36,994 nucleotides of DNA from an uncultured Collinsella sp. (GCA_900544235.1 UQUL01000020.1:1-36994), one strand, 5' to 3'. Positions 14,882 to 23,752 are shown, counted from the first letter of the stretch. The notes: generated by a model not told the origin, from the sequence alone. Translations and numbers: made by a program.

Positions 14882-16084
14882 ATGCAGATTACCTCAGGCC
14901 TGCCTGAAGGCTTTAACGCCGGCGCGTACGACATGATTGTCGTCGGTGCTGGATATGCCGGTGCCGTTTGCGCCCGCCGTCTTGCCGAGACCATCGGCTA
15001 TCGTGTTGCCGTTTTGGAGCGCCGTAGCCACATTGCGGGCAATGCCTATGACTGCACTGACGAGGCCGGAATCCTGATCCACGAGTACGGTCCGCATATC
15101 TATCACACTTTTAACGAGCGCGTGCACAATTTCCTGTCGCGCTTTACCAAGTGGACGGATTATCAGCACAAGGTGCTCGCCAACATCAACGGTACCCTTA
15201 TGCCCGTGCCCTTCAACCATGCGAGTCTCAAGCTCGCCTTTGGTGACGAGCGCGGCGAGGAGCTGTATCAGAAGCTCGTGGAGACCTTTGGCAAGGATGT
15301 CAAGGTGCCCATTATGGAGCTGCGTAAGAAGAACGACCCGGATCTTGCCGAGGTCGCCGATTACGTCTACGAGAACGTCTTTTTGCATTACACCATGAAG
15401 CAGTGGGGCCAGACGCCCGATCAGATCGATCCCTCGATCACCGGCCGCGTTCCCGTCTTTGTGGGCGATGATGACCGCTACTTCCCGCAAGCTCCCTTCC
15501 AGGGCATGCCGCAGGAGGGCTACACGGCGCTCTTTGAGCACATGCTCGACCACGACCTGATCGACGTGTTCTGCGACGTGGACGCCCGTGACCTCTTTGA
15601 AATCGACGAGACTACCGTCAAGATCGACGGCAAGGTCTATGGTGGCGAGATCGTCTACACCGGTCCGCTCGATGAGCTGTTCAATCTCGATCTGGGCGCG
15701 CTACCGTACCGCACGCTCGACATGAAGTTCGAGACGCTCGATATGGACCAGTTCCAGCCCGTGGGCACCGTCAACTACACCACGAGCGAGGACTACACGC
15801 GCATTACCGAGTTCAAGAACATGACCGGTCAGATCCTGCCCGGCAAGACCACCATCATGAAGGAGTATTCCAAGGCCTATACGCCCGGCTCGGGCGAGAC
15901 GCCGTACTACGCCATTCTTGAGCCCGAGAACCGTGAGCTCTATGAGCGCTATCTTGAGCGCGTCCAGAACCTGACGAACTTCCACCCGGTGGGTCGTCTG
16001 GCCGAGTATCGTTACTACGATATGGACGCTGTGACCAATTCCGCCCTCGATCTTTCGGATGAGATTATCGCCTGCCATGCATAA
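14882..16084 (+). CDS. glf: UDP-galactopyranose mutase
   Basis: A 400-residue flavoenzyme converting UDP-galactopyranose to UDP-galactofuranose, the donor for galactofuranose in cell-surface glycans. The FAD-binding IVVGAGYAGAVCARRLAE is at about 19-36. GGNxxD-like IAGNAYD, YGPHIYHT near 74-81, and later MKQWGQTP and PVGTVNYT follow. The N-terminus carries about 15 extra residues before the dinucleotide fold. AAGGAG five bases before the ATG fixes the start. The next gene, a glycosyltransferase, begins inside its last codons. Confidence 0.95.
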   Translation: MQITSGLPEGFNAGAYDMIVVGAGYAGAVCARRLAETIGYRVAVLERRSHIAGNAYDCTDEAGILIHEYGPHIYHTFNERVHNFLSRFTKWTDYQHKVLANINGTLMPVPFNHASLKLAFGDERGEELYQKLVETFGKDVKVPIMELRKKNDPDLAEVADYVYENVFLHYTMKQWGQTPDQIDPSITGRVPVFVGDDDRYFPQAPFQGMPQEGYTALFEHMLDHDLIDVFCDVDARDLFEIDETTVKIDGKVYGGEIVYTGPLDELFNLDLGALPYRTLDMKFETLDMDQFQPVGTVNYTTSEDYTRITEFKNMTGQILPGKTTIMKEYSKAYTPGSGETPYYAILEPENRELYERYLERVQNLTNFHPVGRLAEYRYYDMDAVTNSALDLSDEIIACHA

Positions 16085-17108
16085 AGTCATAACATTCGGT
16101 ATTCCCTCGTATAACGCCGCCAAGGACATGGACCATTGCATCACCTCCATCTTGGAGGGGAGCAATTACGCCACCGATATCGAGATTATCGTGGTGGACG
16201 ACGGCTCCAAGGACGAGACGGCCGATAAGGCCGATGAGTGGGAGGCACGTTATCCCGGTATCATTCGCGCGGTACACCAGGAGAACGGTGGCCACGGTAT
16301 TGCCGTCCTTTCGGGTCTGCGCGAAGCACAGGGCACCTACTACAAGGTTGTCGACTCGGATGACTGGCTCGACGCTGCGGCTCTTTCGACCATGCTGTCG
16401 ATTCTGCGTGGCTTTGAAGAGCGCGATCAGCGCGTTGACCTGTTTATCTCGAACTACGTGTACGAGAAGGTTTACGAGGGCACGCATACCGCTATTGGCT
16501 ACAAATTTGCCCTGCCGCGCAAGAAGATCTTTTCCTGGGATCAGATCGGTCATTTCCGCCTGGACCAGAACCTACTCATGCACAGCCTGTGCTATCGCAC
16601 GGATGTGCTGCGCGAGTCCAACCTTCCCATGCCGCCGCACACGTTCTATGTGGACAACATCTACGCCTACGTGCCGCTGCCGCGTTGCAAGACCATGTAC
16701 TACGCCGACATCGACCTCTACCGCTACTTTATCGGTCGCGAGGGCCAGAGCGTCAACGAGGCAACGATGGTCAAGCGTCTGGACCAGCAGTTCCGTGTTA
16801 CGCGTATCATGATGGAGTCGTACCACTTGTACAGCGATGTTGGGTCGTCGCGCCTGCGTTCGTACATGATGGGCTACTTCACCATGATGATGGCGATCTG
16901 CTCGGTGCTTACCAAGCTTTCCGACGAGGATTGCGCCGACGAGCGCCTAAAGACGCTGTGGAATGATTTGAAGGCCTATGACGAGCGCATGTATCGTCGT
17001 GCCCGCTACGGCGTGGTCGGGTTCTTCACCAATCTGCGCGGTCGTGCCGGTGACAAAACCACACTCGGCCTATACCGTCTTGCCTCAAAGATCTTCAAAT
17101 TCAACTAG
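16077..17108 (+). CDS. Family 2 glycosyltransferase
   Basis: A 343-residue protein with an N-terminal GT-A fold: FGIPSYNA near residue 7, IIVVDDGSKDETA near 36-48, and DSDDW, which supplies the metal-binding DxD, near 95. The C-terminal half is not diagnostic. I chose ATG 16077 because it overlaps the glf stop by 8 bases (translational coupling); the in-frame ATG at 16059 would overlap further. Coupling to UDP-galactopyranose mutase suggests a galactofuranosyltransferase, or a transferase in the same surface glycan, but this is inference. It is followed by a 375-base gap holding two long hairpins. Confidence 0.88.
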   Translation: MHKVITFGIPSYNAAKDMDHCITSILEGSNYATDIEIIVVDDGSKDETADKADEWEARYPGIIRAVHQENGGHGIAVLSGLREAQGTYYKVVDSDDWLDAAALSTMLSILRGFEERDQRVDLFISNYVYEKVYEGTHTAIGYKFALPRKKIFSWDQIGHFRLDQNLLMHSLCYRTDVLRESNLPMPPHTFYVDNIYAYVPLPRCKTMYYADIDLYRYFIGREGQSVNEATMVKRLDQQFRVTRIMMESYHLYSDVGSSRLRSYMMGYFTMMMAICSVLTKLSDEDCADERLKTLWNDLKAYDERMYRRARYGVVGFFTNLRGRAGDKTTLGLYRLASKIFKFN

Positions 17109-17140
17109 CTGCTGAGTATTCGTTGCTGATAGGTTGACTG

Positions 17141-17250
17141 GGCCCCTTGGCCTTTAGTTTGCTACTGCGAACAGTCCTGCTCGCACGGAAAGCACATTTA
17201 GTGCTTTCCGGCTCGTGCGGAACTTGTATCAAACTAAAGGCCAAGGGGCC
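17141..17250. repeat. Long nested hairpin A (21-bp perfect arms)
   Basis: Arms 17141-17161 and 17230-17250 are perfect inverted copies. Inside lies a second perfect 10-bp stem, 17186-17195 with 17201-17210, around ATTTA. It sits 33 bases past the glycosyltransferase stop, between convergent genes. No T-run follows. Bases 17251-17343 between this element and the next hold no gene I can support. Confidence 0.85.
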
Positions 17251-17343
17251 TCTGCAATAAGAATCGATTGTCAGGCTGCCTGAATTTGAAGATCTTAGAC
17301 GCGCGGTACACAGGGGCCTGGGCTGAAAAAATATTAGTTGGTA

Positions 17344-17472
17344 GTCGGTCGGAGGCGGGCGGGCATTACGTTTGTCGCGAGTTCCGCATGCAAAGAAGGC
17401 CACTTAATGTGGCCTTCGTCTTGCATAGGACTGTAGAGCAGCAAACGTAACGCCCGCCCGTCTCCGACCGAC
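17344..17472. repeat. Long nested hairpin B (31-bp arms)
   Basis: Arms 17344-17374 and 17442-17472 match as inverted copies at 29 of 31 positions. Within, AAGGCCAC/GTGGCCTT (17396-17403, 17409-17416) around TTAAT is extended by ATGCAA/TTGCAT. It has the same plan as element A but unrelated sequence, and ends 12 bases before the stop of the convergent peptidase gene. On the minus strand the inner stem is followed by a T-rich stretch, so it could terminate that transcript's antisense or readthrough RNA. Confidence 0.85.
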
Positions 17473-17483
17473 GGTCGAGTGGA

Positions 17484-18485
17484 CTACTTCGCGGCGCCGG
17501 GGATGCTGTGGGAGGTTTTGGCGGTTTTGGCTCCGTTTACGATGGCAGTTTCCAGGGCCCTTACTGCGAGCATGCCCAGCAGGTCTAGGGGAACGGCGGC
17601 GCTTGCCTGGGCGCCCAGTTTGCCGCTGGCGAGGGTGTAGATGGTGTCGCCGTCGTTGGTGGTGTGCGTGGGACGGATGGCGTGTGCGTAGGCGTCTGCG
17701 GCCATCTGGGAGACCTTGGTGGCTTGTGCCTTAGTGAGTTCCACGTTGGTGATGATGCAGCTGATGGTGGTGTTGGTGCGGTCGAGCGGCATCTGCATGG
17801 ATCCGGCGGCGGCAAAGGCTGCGAGTTCCATGTCGACGATCTGGTCGCTATCGGCTGCGGCGCGCATGCCGGCGACCCACTCGCCGGTGAAGGGGTCGAC
17901 AACGTTGCCGCAGGCGTTGACCGAGACCACGGCGCCCACCTTGATGGGGCCGAGTGCCACGGCGGCAGCTCCAAGGCCGGCCTTCATGCAGGTGGCAGGC
18001 CCCATGAGCTTACCCACGGTAGCGCCCGTGCCGGCGCCTACGTTGCCCTGTTCGAGCTTGGTGGGGGTGTGGTCGAGTGCTTCGCGCACGGCGGCGATGC
18101 CGGCCTCAATGTCGGGGCGCACGGTGGGGTTACCAAAGGCGAGGTCGAAGATACAGCTGGAGCACACGATAGGCACCTGCGTGGGGCCGACGGGAAGGCC
18201 GATGCCGCGGCTCTCAAGCTCGCGAGCGACGCCGCTTGCAGCCTCGAGGCCAAAGGCCGATCCACCCGAAAGGCAGACGGCGTGGACCTTGTCGACGGTG
18301 TTCTCGGGTCGCAGCAGGTCGGTTTCGCGCGATGCTGGAGCACCGCCGCGAACGTCAACGCCGCCGGTGGCGCCCTCGGGTGCCACGATTACGGTGCAAC
18401 CGGTGCCGGCCTCCTCGTCCGTATAGTTGCCATAGCAAAAGCCATCGACATCGCAGACGTCAATGGCCTCGAGTGGTGTATCCAT
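17484..18485 (-). CDS. P1 family peptidase (DmpA/S58-type Ntn hydrolase)
   Basis: A 333-residue protein of the family that includes L-aminopeptidase D-Ala-esterase DmpA and beta-peptidyl aminopeptidases. Such proteins cleave themselves so that the new N-terminal Ser/Thr of the beta chain becomes the nucleophile. Conserved parts seen are LSGGSAFGLEAASGV near residue 75, GNVGAGTGATVGK near 148, and RTNTTISCIITN near 240, where the Thr after Asn is the likely cleavage point and nucleophile. AGGAG precedes the ATG at 18485. A terminator (18545-18578) separates it from maf upstream, so it has its own promoter. Substrate unknown. Confidence 0.87.
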   Translation of the reverse strand: MDTPLEAIDVCDVDGFCYGNYTDEEAGTGCTVIVAPEGATGGVDVRGGAPASRETDLLRPENTVDKVHAVCLSGGSAFGLEAASGVARELESRGIGLPVGPTQVPIVCSSCIFDLAFGNPTVRPDIEAGIAAVREALDHTPTKLEQGNVGAGTGATVGKLMGPATCMKAGLGAAAVALGPIKVGAVVSVNACGNVVDPFTGEWVAGMRAAADSDQIVDMELAAFAAAGSMQMPLDRTNTTISCIITNVELTKAQATKVSQMAADAYAHAIRPTHTTNDGDTIYTLASGKLGAQASAAVPLDLLGMLAVRALETAIVNGAKTAKTSHSIPGAAK

Positions 18486-18544
18486 GTTTAACTCCTATCG
18501 GTTTTCCGCCGCGCCTTGTGCCCGGTCGGGATCCGTACGGTACG

Positions 18545-18578
18545 CCAAAATTGTAGGCGCTGGGGAATACCCAGCGCC
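18545..18578 (-). terminator. Intrinsic terminator after maf
   Basis: On the minus strand, GGCGCTGGG (18578-18570) and CCCAGCGCC (18564-18556) form a 9-bp stem with a 5-base loop, followed by TACAATTTT. Confidence 0.85.
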
Positions 18579-18586
18579 AGATGCAA

Positions 18587-19168
18587 TTACGAGAGTTTTT
18601 GAATCGCGCGCGCGACGCGGGCGATGGGTAGGCCCACTACGTTATAGAAGTCGCCCGAAATATCGTGCACGAGCATGCGGCCGCCTGTGCCCTGGATGCC
18701 GTAGGCGCCTGCCTTATCCATGGGCTCACTCGAGGCAACGTAGTGCTCGATCTGCTCGTCGGTGAGCTCGTAGAATGTCACGTCGGTCACATCGACAAAC
18801 GACAGACTCTCGGCGGCATGCGGGGCGGCCGTATCGCCTGCCTTAACGATGCAGACGCCGGTTGCGACCTGGTGCGTGCGGCCCGAAAGCTCACGGAGCA
18901 TGGTGCGCGCCTCGTCCTCGGTTGCCGGCTTGCCCAGAATCTTGCCGTCAAAGGTGACGATGGTGTCGGCCGCGACGGTCAACTCATTGGGCTCGGCATG
19001 CTCGACGGCGACAGCAGCGGCTTTGGCTCGCGCCAATCGCTCGACGAGCGTAAGCGGGGCCTCGCCGTCGAAGGGAGTCTCGTCGATATCTGCGGGAATC
19101 ACGCGAATGTTGTAGCCTGCCTCGCGCATCAGCTCTATGCGGCGCGGCGATTGCGAAGCCAAAATCAT
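18587..19168 (-). CDS. maf: Maf family nucleotide pyrophosphatase
   Basis: A 193-residue house-cleaning pyrophosphatase that hydrolyses non-canonical or excess nucleoside triphosphates such as dTTP and UTP. Hallmarks are LASQSPRR at 3-10, TVAADTIV near 65-71, GKPATEDEA near 78, and DKAGAYGIQG near 150. The start codon overlaps the stop of the DJ-1 family gene in an ATGA arrangement, so the two are translated together. Which Maf subfamily (YhdE- or YceF-like) it belongs to is not settled. Confidence 0.93.
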   Translation of the reverse strand: MILASQSPRRIELMREAGYNIRVIPADIDETPFDGEAPLTLVERLARAKAAAVAVEHAEPNELTVAADTIVTFDGKILGKPATEDEARTMLRELSGRTHQVATGVCIVKAGDTAAPHAAESLSFVDVTDVTFYELTDEQIEHYVASSEPMDKAGAYGIQGTGGRMLVHDISGDFYNVVGLPIARVARAIQKLS

Positions 19169-19707
19169 AGTTGGATGCCCTCGGCGACCTTCTCGACGGC
19201 CTTGTCGCCGGCGAGCGTGCGCAGCAGCTCCAATGCAAAGGGGAGTGACTGTGCCATGCCGCTGGCAGTGATGATGTTGCCGTCTTGCGTGACCTTCTCG
19301 CCGGTATAGGCGCCTTCGGGGAAGCTTTTCTCAAAGCCAGGGAAGCACGTGGCATGGCGCCCCTCGAGCAGGTCGAGCTCGCCCAGGATAAACGGGGCGG
19401 CGCAGATGGCGGCGACGTGCTTGGTCGCGGCGAACTCGCAGACCACGTCGCAGACGCGCTGATCTGCACGCAAGTTGGTGGCACCGGGCAGGCCGCCGGG
19501 CAGCACGACGCAGTCGTACTCGTCAAAGTTGATCTCATCAAAGAGCGCATCGCAGGTCACGGGGATCTGCAGCGAGCTTACGACCTCGCGCGTGGGCATG
19601 ATCGAGACGAGCGTGGCACGCACGCCGCCGCGACGCATGACATCGACCATGGTCAAGCACTCAATAGTTTCAAAGCCATCGGCGGCGAGAACGGCAACGC
19701 TGGGCAT
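19165..19707 (-). CDS. DJ-1/PfpI family protein
   Basis: A 180-residue single-domain protein of the DJ-1/ThiJ/PfpI superfamily, with VVLPGGLPGATNLR near residue 70 and the nucleophile elbow AAICAAP with Cys near residue 100. Members have been reported as protein or nucleotide deglycases, chaperones or oxidative-stress proteins; the exact activity here is unknown. I chose ATG 19707 (MPSVAVLAADGFE) because AAAGGA precedes it and homology starts there. The longer upstream frame lacks family features. It is first of a two-gene unit with maf. Confidence 0.9.
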   Translation of the reverse strand: MPSVAVLAADGFETIECLTMVDVMRRGGVRATLVSIMPTREVVSSLQIPVTCDALFDEINFDEYDCVVLPGGLPGATNLRADQRVCDVVCEFAATKHVAAICAAPFILGELDLLEGRHATCFPGFEKSFPEGAYTGEKVTQDGNIITASGMAQSLPFALELLRTLAGDKAVEKVAEGIQL

Positions 19708-19813
19708 GAGGGTTCCTTTCATAGGCGGCATACAATTAGCCGTCTTATACCCCGAAGACCTCCGCTTGCCACGCTCGATTTCCCAATGATTTTTCTGAGC
19801 AATGATTAAGTGG

Positions 19814-21127
19814 CTAGTTGCGCTTGAGGTGGACGACCGTTTCGCAGTGGAAGGTTTGCGGGAACAGGTCGACCGGCGTGATCTTGACGGGGGAGAAGGT
19901 GCCCTCCTCGACAAAGCGCTTGAGGTCGCGGGCCAGAGTCGCCGGGTCGCAGCTCACGTAGGCGACATCGCGAGCGCTCGTGCTAGCGATGAGGTCGATT
20001 GCCTCGGGGGCGAGGCCTGCGCGCGGCGGGTCGACCACCAAGATGTCGGCGTCCTGATCGGGGAACTCGCGCACCGCGTCGCCGCCGATAACGTCGACGT
20101 TGTCGAGCTTGTTGATCTCGAGGTTACGACGCAGGTCGCGCACGGCCGGACCGTAAGCCTCGACGGCGGCGACAAAATCGCAGCGGCGGGCGAGCGGCAG
20201 GGTAAAGGTGCCGGCACCACAGTACAGGTCCACGGCCAGCTCGTCTTCCTGAGGATCGAGCGCGTCCATGACGAGCTCGATCAAAATCTCGGCGCCCTTG
20301 GTATTGACCTGGAAAAACGACGGGGCAGATAAGCGCATCTGGCCTTCGGCGATATTCTCGGTCCACGAGCCCTCGCCGGCGAGCATCTCGACTTTGGAGA
20401 CACGGCGGGCTTTCTTTTCGCCCTTGCTCATCACACGCACCACGCTCGTGGGATGAGCGGCGTCCGCCAGCACGCGGGAGACCTGCGAGCGCGGGAAGGA
20501 ACCCGTGGGCGTCCAGAGTGCGACCTCGAGCGCCTTGGTGCGACGCGAGGCACGAATGCCCACGCGCTCAAGGCCCAGATCGTGGCTGCCGCTCAGATAG
20601 TTGAGCGCGCCGACGACCGATTTGAGTGCCTTAGGGAAGCGTTTGTCGAACAACGGACACGAATCGACGGTCACGATTTTGCTGGGATCGACGCCGTGCA
20701 TGCCAAGGCGTACGCGACCGTTGACGACGGTCGGTTCGAGCTCGATTTTATTGCGGTAGCCCCAGTCGTCCTTGGTATGGCGGATGGGCTGCACCAGCTC
20801 ATCGACCTGCTCAGGAGCGAACTTGCCGATGCGCTCGAGCGTGGAACGCAGGTTTTGCTCCTTGGCGGCGAGCTGTGTCGTGCGTGAGAGATTGCCCCAC
20901 GAGCAGCCGCCGCAGATGCCCACGAAGGGGCAGGGAGACTGAATGCGATCGGGGCTTGGCTCCAGAATCTCGGTGGTGCGGGCGCGCATGAACGACTTGC
21001 CGTCCTGTACGACCTCGGCCTCGACGGTGTCGCCTGCCACGGCGCCCTGCACAAAGACGGCCTTGCCGTTGTCGGCGTGCGCCAGTCCATCGGCGCCGTA
21101 GGTCATCGATTCTATAGTGAGCTTCAT
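19814..21127 (-). CDS. 23S rRNA (uracil-C5)-methyltransferase, TrmA/RlmD family
   Basis: A 437-residue S-adenosylmethionine-dependent enzyme methylating uridine at C5. A TRAM domain covers about residues 1-58. The iron-sulfur cysteines Cys66, Cys72 and Cys75 (SPCPFVGICGGC) follow, with DSCPLFD further on as the likely fourth. The methyltransferase domain has DLYCGAGTF, VDPPRAGL and the catalytic VSCDPATLARD. I prefer ATG 21127 (MKLTIES), which follows GGCAGGGAT. The upstream frame to 21163 lacks a ribosome-binding site. Whether it acts on U1939, U747 or both (RlmD versus RlmCD) cannot be told. Confidence 0.92.
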   Translation of the reverse strand: MKLTIESMTYGADGLAHADNGKAVFVQGAVAGDTVEAEVVQDGKSFMRARTTEILEPSPDRIQSPCPFVGICGGCSWGNLSRTTQLAAKEQNLRSTLERIGKFAPEQVDELVQPIRHTKDDWGYRNKIELEPTVVNGRVRLGMHGVDPSKIVTVDSCPLFDKRFPKALKSVVGALNYLSGSHDLGLERVGIRASRRTKALEVALWTPTGSFPRSQVSRVLADAAHPTSVVRVMSKGEKKARRVSKVEMLAGEGSWTENIAEGQMRLSAPSFFQVNTKGAEILIELVMDALDPQEDELAVDLYCGAGTFTLPLARRCDFVAAVEAYGPAVRDLRRNLEINKLDNVDVIGGDAVREFPDQDADILVVDPPRAGLAPEAIDLIASTSARDVAYVSCDPATLARDLKRFVEEGTFSPVKITPVDLFPQTFHCETVVHLKRN

Positions 21128-21173
21128 ATCCCTGCCTGTCATTCGCGTTGTTGTCCGCACCATGGTAGCAGGG

Positions 21174-21217
21174 AAAAGCGCCCCGCATCCGAGGCTTTCC
21201 TCAAATGCGGGGCGCTT
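21174..21217 (-). terminator. Intrinsic terminator after ppk
   Basis: AAGCGCCCCGCAT and ATGCGGGGCGCTT (21217-21205 with 21188-21176 on the minus strand) form a perfect 13-bp stem and end in TTTT. A small GAGG/CCTC hairpin lies in the loop, so this is a short version of the nested design. Confidence 0.9.
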
Positions 21218-21227
21218 CTACAAACGT

Positions 21228-23741
21228 CTATTTCGTCTTGCCGGTAATGAGCGTCTTAAGGCCTAGGCCGATCAGGCCCAGTCCCATGCGCACGCGACCG
21301 GGGCGATGGCGCTCGATGGCCTTGGTCTTGCCGGCGGGCTTATCGCGACGGGCGCTCGTCTCGGGTGCGGGCTTGGTGACCTGCGGCTCGGGCTGAGGCG
21401 CAGGTGCAGGCTCGGGCTCAATGACGGTTGCCTGGACCTTCTGAACCTCGGGCGCTTTCTCCACGGCGGGCTCTGCGGCAGCCACGGGTTCATTCACTGG
21501 GGGAGCGGCAACTGCTTCCGGCTCGACAGTGGGCTCGACAACTGCCTCGCGCTCAACCTCGGCCTGAATAGCCTCTTCGGCCACACGTTCCTTCTCACGC
21601 GCGCGCTGCTGCGCGGCGGCCTCGGCGTTGCGATAGGCACGCTCCAGCAGGGCTTCCTGCGAGTTGAAGGGTTTCTCACCCTCTGCACGCTCCACGGGGA
21701 CCCAGGTACCGTCGCTCGTGAGGCTGCGGGCCTTCACATTGTCGCGCAGCTGCATGCTCATGTACTTATGGACCAGGGCACGGCAGGTGGGGTCGAGCAC
21801 GGGGAAGGCGATCTCCACGCGGTGCTCGGTGTTGCGCGTCATCATGTCGGCCGAGCTCAGATAGATCATGTCCGAGTCCACGCCAAAGGCGTAAACGCGC
21901 GCATGCTCCAAAAAGCGTCCGACGATAGAACGGACATGCACATTCTCGGTCTTGCCCGGAACGCCCGGCTTGAGGCACGAGATGCCGCGGATGATCATGT
22001 CCACGCGAACTCCTGCGCACGATGCCTCAGCGATCTTGTCGATGACCTCGCGGTCGGTGAGCGAGTTGAGCTTAAAGAACACACGGGCGGGCTCGCCAAC
22101 GAGGGCGCGCTGGATCTCGCGATCCAGGCCGCGCATGATGAGCGGCTTGAGGCCGACCGGCGCCACGCCCAGGAAGCGGTAATCGCCGCGCAGGTTGCCC
22201 AGCGACAGGTTGCGGAAGAACAGGTTGGCGTCCTCGCCGATGCCGGGATGGGCGGTCATGAGCATAAAGTCGCTGTAGAGCTTGGCCGTCTTCTCGTTAA
22301 AGTTGCCGGTGCCCAACAGTGTCAGGCGTGTAAGCGCCATGCCCTCGCGATAGGTGAGCTGGCAGATCTTGGAGTGGCACTTAAAGCCCTCGGAGCCGTA
22401 GATAACGGTGCAGCCGGCCTCTTCCAAGCGCTCGGCCCACTCGATGTTGTTCTGCTCATCGAAGCGGGCGCGGAGCTCCATGAGCACCGTGACCTCTTTG
22501 CCGTTTTCGGCGGCATCGATCAGCGACTCGCACAGGCGGCTCTGCTTGGCCACGCGGTAGAGCGTGATACGCAGCGAGATGCACTCGGGGTCGTAGGCGG
22601 CCTCGTGCACCAGATCCAGGAACGGGTTCATGGCCTCGTAAGGGTAAAAGAGCAGCTTGTCGTGCTGAAGTACCTGCTCGCGGATAGAGCGGGTCATATC
22701 GATGGTGGGGTTGGGCTGCGGCTTAAACGGCGTAAAGAGCAGCTCGTTGCGCAGGTGCTCGGGAATCTTGCCCTCAATGCCAAAGACATAGTCCAGGTTG
22801 AGCGGGATATCGCAGGTAAAGACCGAGCGACGCGAGAGCTCGAGCGCCTTGCGGATAGTCTTGAGCGTTGGCTTTTCGAGCGAGCCCGATACGGCGAGCA
22901 CCACCGGCTGCAGGCGCAAGCGTTTCTTGAGGATGCGCTTCATGTGCTGGCGGTAATCCTCTTCCTCCTCGACGCCCTCGCCGTCCGGGTCGATATCGGC
23001 ATTGCGGGTGACGCGGATCAGCGCGCGATCCAGCGGCTTATAGGAGCCAAAGCAGCTGTCCAGGCAGGCGAGGATGACGTCCTCGAGCAGAATGTAGGAG
23101 TAGGTGCCGGTGGGCGAGGGGATCTCGACCACGCGGTTCATCGAGGCGGGAATCTCGATCAGGCCCAGCAGGCTCTCCTCGTCGGTGACGCCGTCCAGGC
23201 CGCACGCCAGGTAGAGCGCGCCGTTGCGCAGGTTGGGGAAGGGGTGGCGCGGGTCGATCACCAGCGGTGAGATGACCGGCGATACGTAGGCCTGGAAGTA
23301 GCGGGTTACAAAGGTGCGCTCCTCGGGCGTAAGCGAATCGATGCGGGCGCGGTGAACGCCCAAGGTATCGAGCTTGCCCTCGATGTTCTTAAAGATGGAC
23401 TCCCAACGGGTAAGGAGCCCGGGCAGCTCTGCCATGACAGCATCGACCTGTTCGGAGGCGGTCATATTGCTCTTGTTGTCGACAGGTTGCTTTTTGAGCT
23501 CGGCCAAGTCGGACAGGCCACCCACGCGCACCATGAGGAACTCATCGAGGTTGGACTCGAAGATCGAGACGAACTTAAGGCGCTCGAACAGCGGCACGGA
23601 CTCATCAAAAGCCTCGTCGAGCACGCGGTTGTCAAAGCGTAGCCAGCTGAGCTCTCGGTTCTGCGTGTACGAGAAGTCGCGCGGCGGTTTGCGCAGCTTT
23701 GCGGCGGCTTGCTTTTTTTCGATTTTGCTCGGCATATGCAT
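21228..23741 (-). CDS. ppk: Polyphosphate kinase 1 with extended C-terminus
   Basis: An 837-residue enzyme that polymerises the gamma-phosphate of ATP into polyphosphate. The N-terminal NRELSWLRFDNRVLDEA, the autophosphorylated His456 (FKCHSK) and His613 (GRFLEHARVY) are in place, with RFDEQNNIEWA between the domains. The core ends near residue 700. About 135 more residues follow, rich in Ala, Glu, Pro and Val (EPEPAPAPQPEP), ending in a basic stretch and the amphipathic MGLGLIGLGLKTLITGKTK. Ordinary Ppk1 proteins are about 690-720 residues, so the tail is unusual. The start may be 23741 or the ATG at 23735; neither has a strong ribosome-binding site. Confidence 0.95.
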   Translation of the reverse strand: MHMPSKIEKKQAAAKLRKPPRDFSYTQNRELSWLRFDNRVLDEAFDESVPLFERLKFVSIFESNLDEFLMVRVGGLSDLAELKKQPVDNKSNMTASEQVDAVMAELPGLLTRWESIFKNIEGKLDTLGVHRARIDSLTPEERTFVTRYFQAYVSPVISPLVIDPRHPFPNLRNGALYLACGLDGVTDEESLLGLIEIPASMNRVVEIPSPTGTYSYILLEDVILACLDSCFGSYKPLDRALIRVTRNADIDPDGEGVEEEEDYRQHMKRILKKRLRLQPVVLAVSGSLEKPTLKTIRKALELSRRSVFTCDIPLNLDYVFGIEGKIPEHLRNELLFTPFKPQPNPTIDMTRSIREQVLQHDKLLFYPYEAMNPFLDLVHEAAYDPECISLRITLYRVAKQSRLCESLIDAAENGKEVTVLMELRARFDEQNNIEWAERLEEAGCTVIYGSEGFKCHSKICQLTYREGMALTRLTLLGTGNFNEKTAKLYSDFMLMTAHPGIGEDANLFFRNLSLGNLRGDYRFLGVAPVGLKPLIMRGLDREIQRALVGEPARVFFKLNSLTDREVIDKIAEASCAGVRVDMIIRGISCLKPGVPGKTENVHVRSIVGRFLEHARVYAFGVDSDMIYLSSADMMTRNTEHRVEIAFPVLDPTCRALVHKYMSMQLRDNVKARSLTSDGTWVPVERAEGEKPFNSQEALLERAYRNAEAAAQQRAREKERVAEEAIQAEVEREAVVEPTVEPEAVAAPPVNEPVAAAEPAVEKAPEVQKVQATVIEPEPAPAPQPEPQVTKPAPETSARRDKPAGKTKAIERHRPGRVRMGLGLIGLGLKTLITGKTK

Positions 23742-23752
23742 CTGTCCGTTCA

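Noticed and set aside
17268..17450. A 60-codon frame across element B
   Set aside because: It runs through the hairpin arms, has no ribosome-binding site and no protein-like composition.
17141..17472. Elements A and B as transposon-like MITEs or a retron RNA
   Set aside because: The arms are unrelated to each other and to the other hairpins, no target duplications are visible, and no transposase or reverse transcriptase gene is nearby. A mobile origin is not excluded, but nothing supports it.
21306..23270. A 654-codon open frame on the plus strand, opposite ppk
   Set aside because: It is the mirror of a strongly GC-ending gene. It has low-complexity composition and no domain, and the ppk frame is certain.
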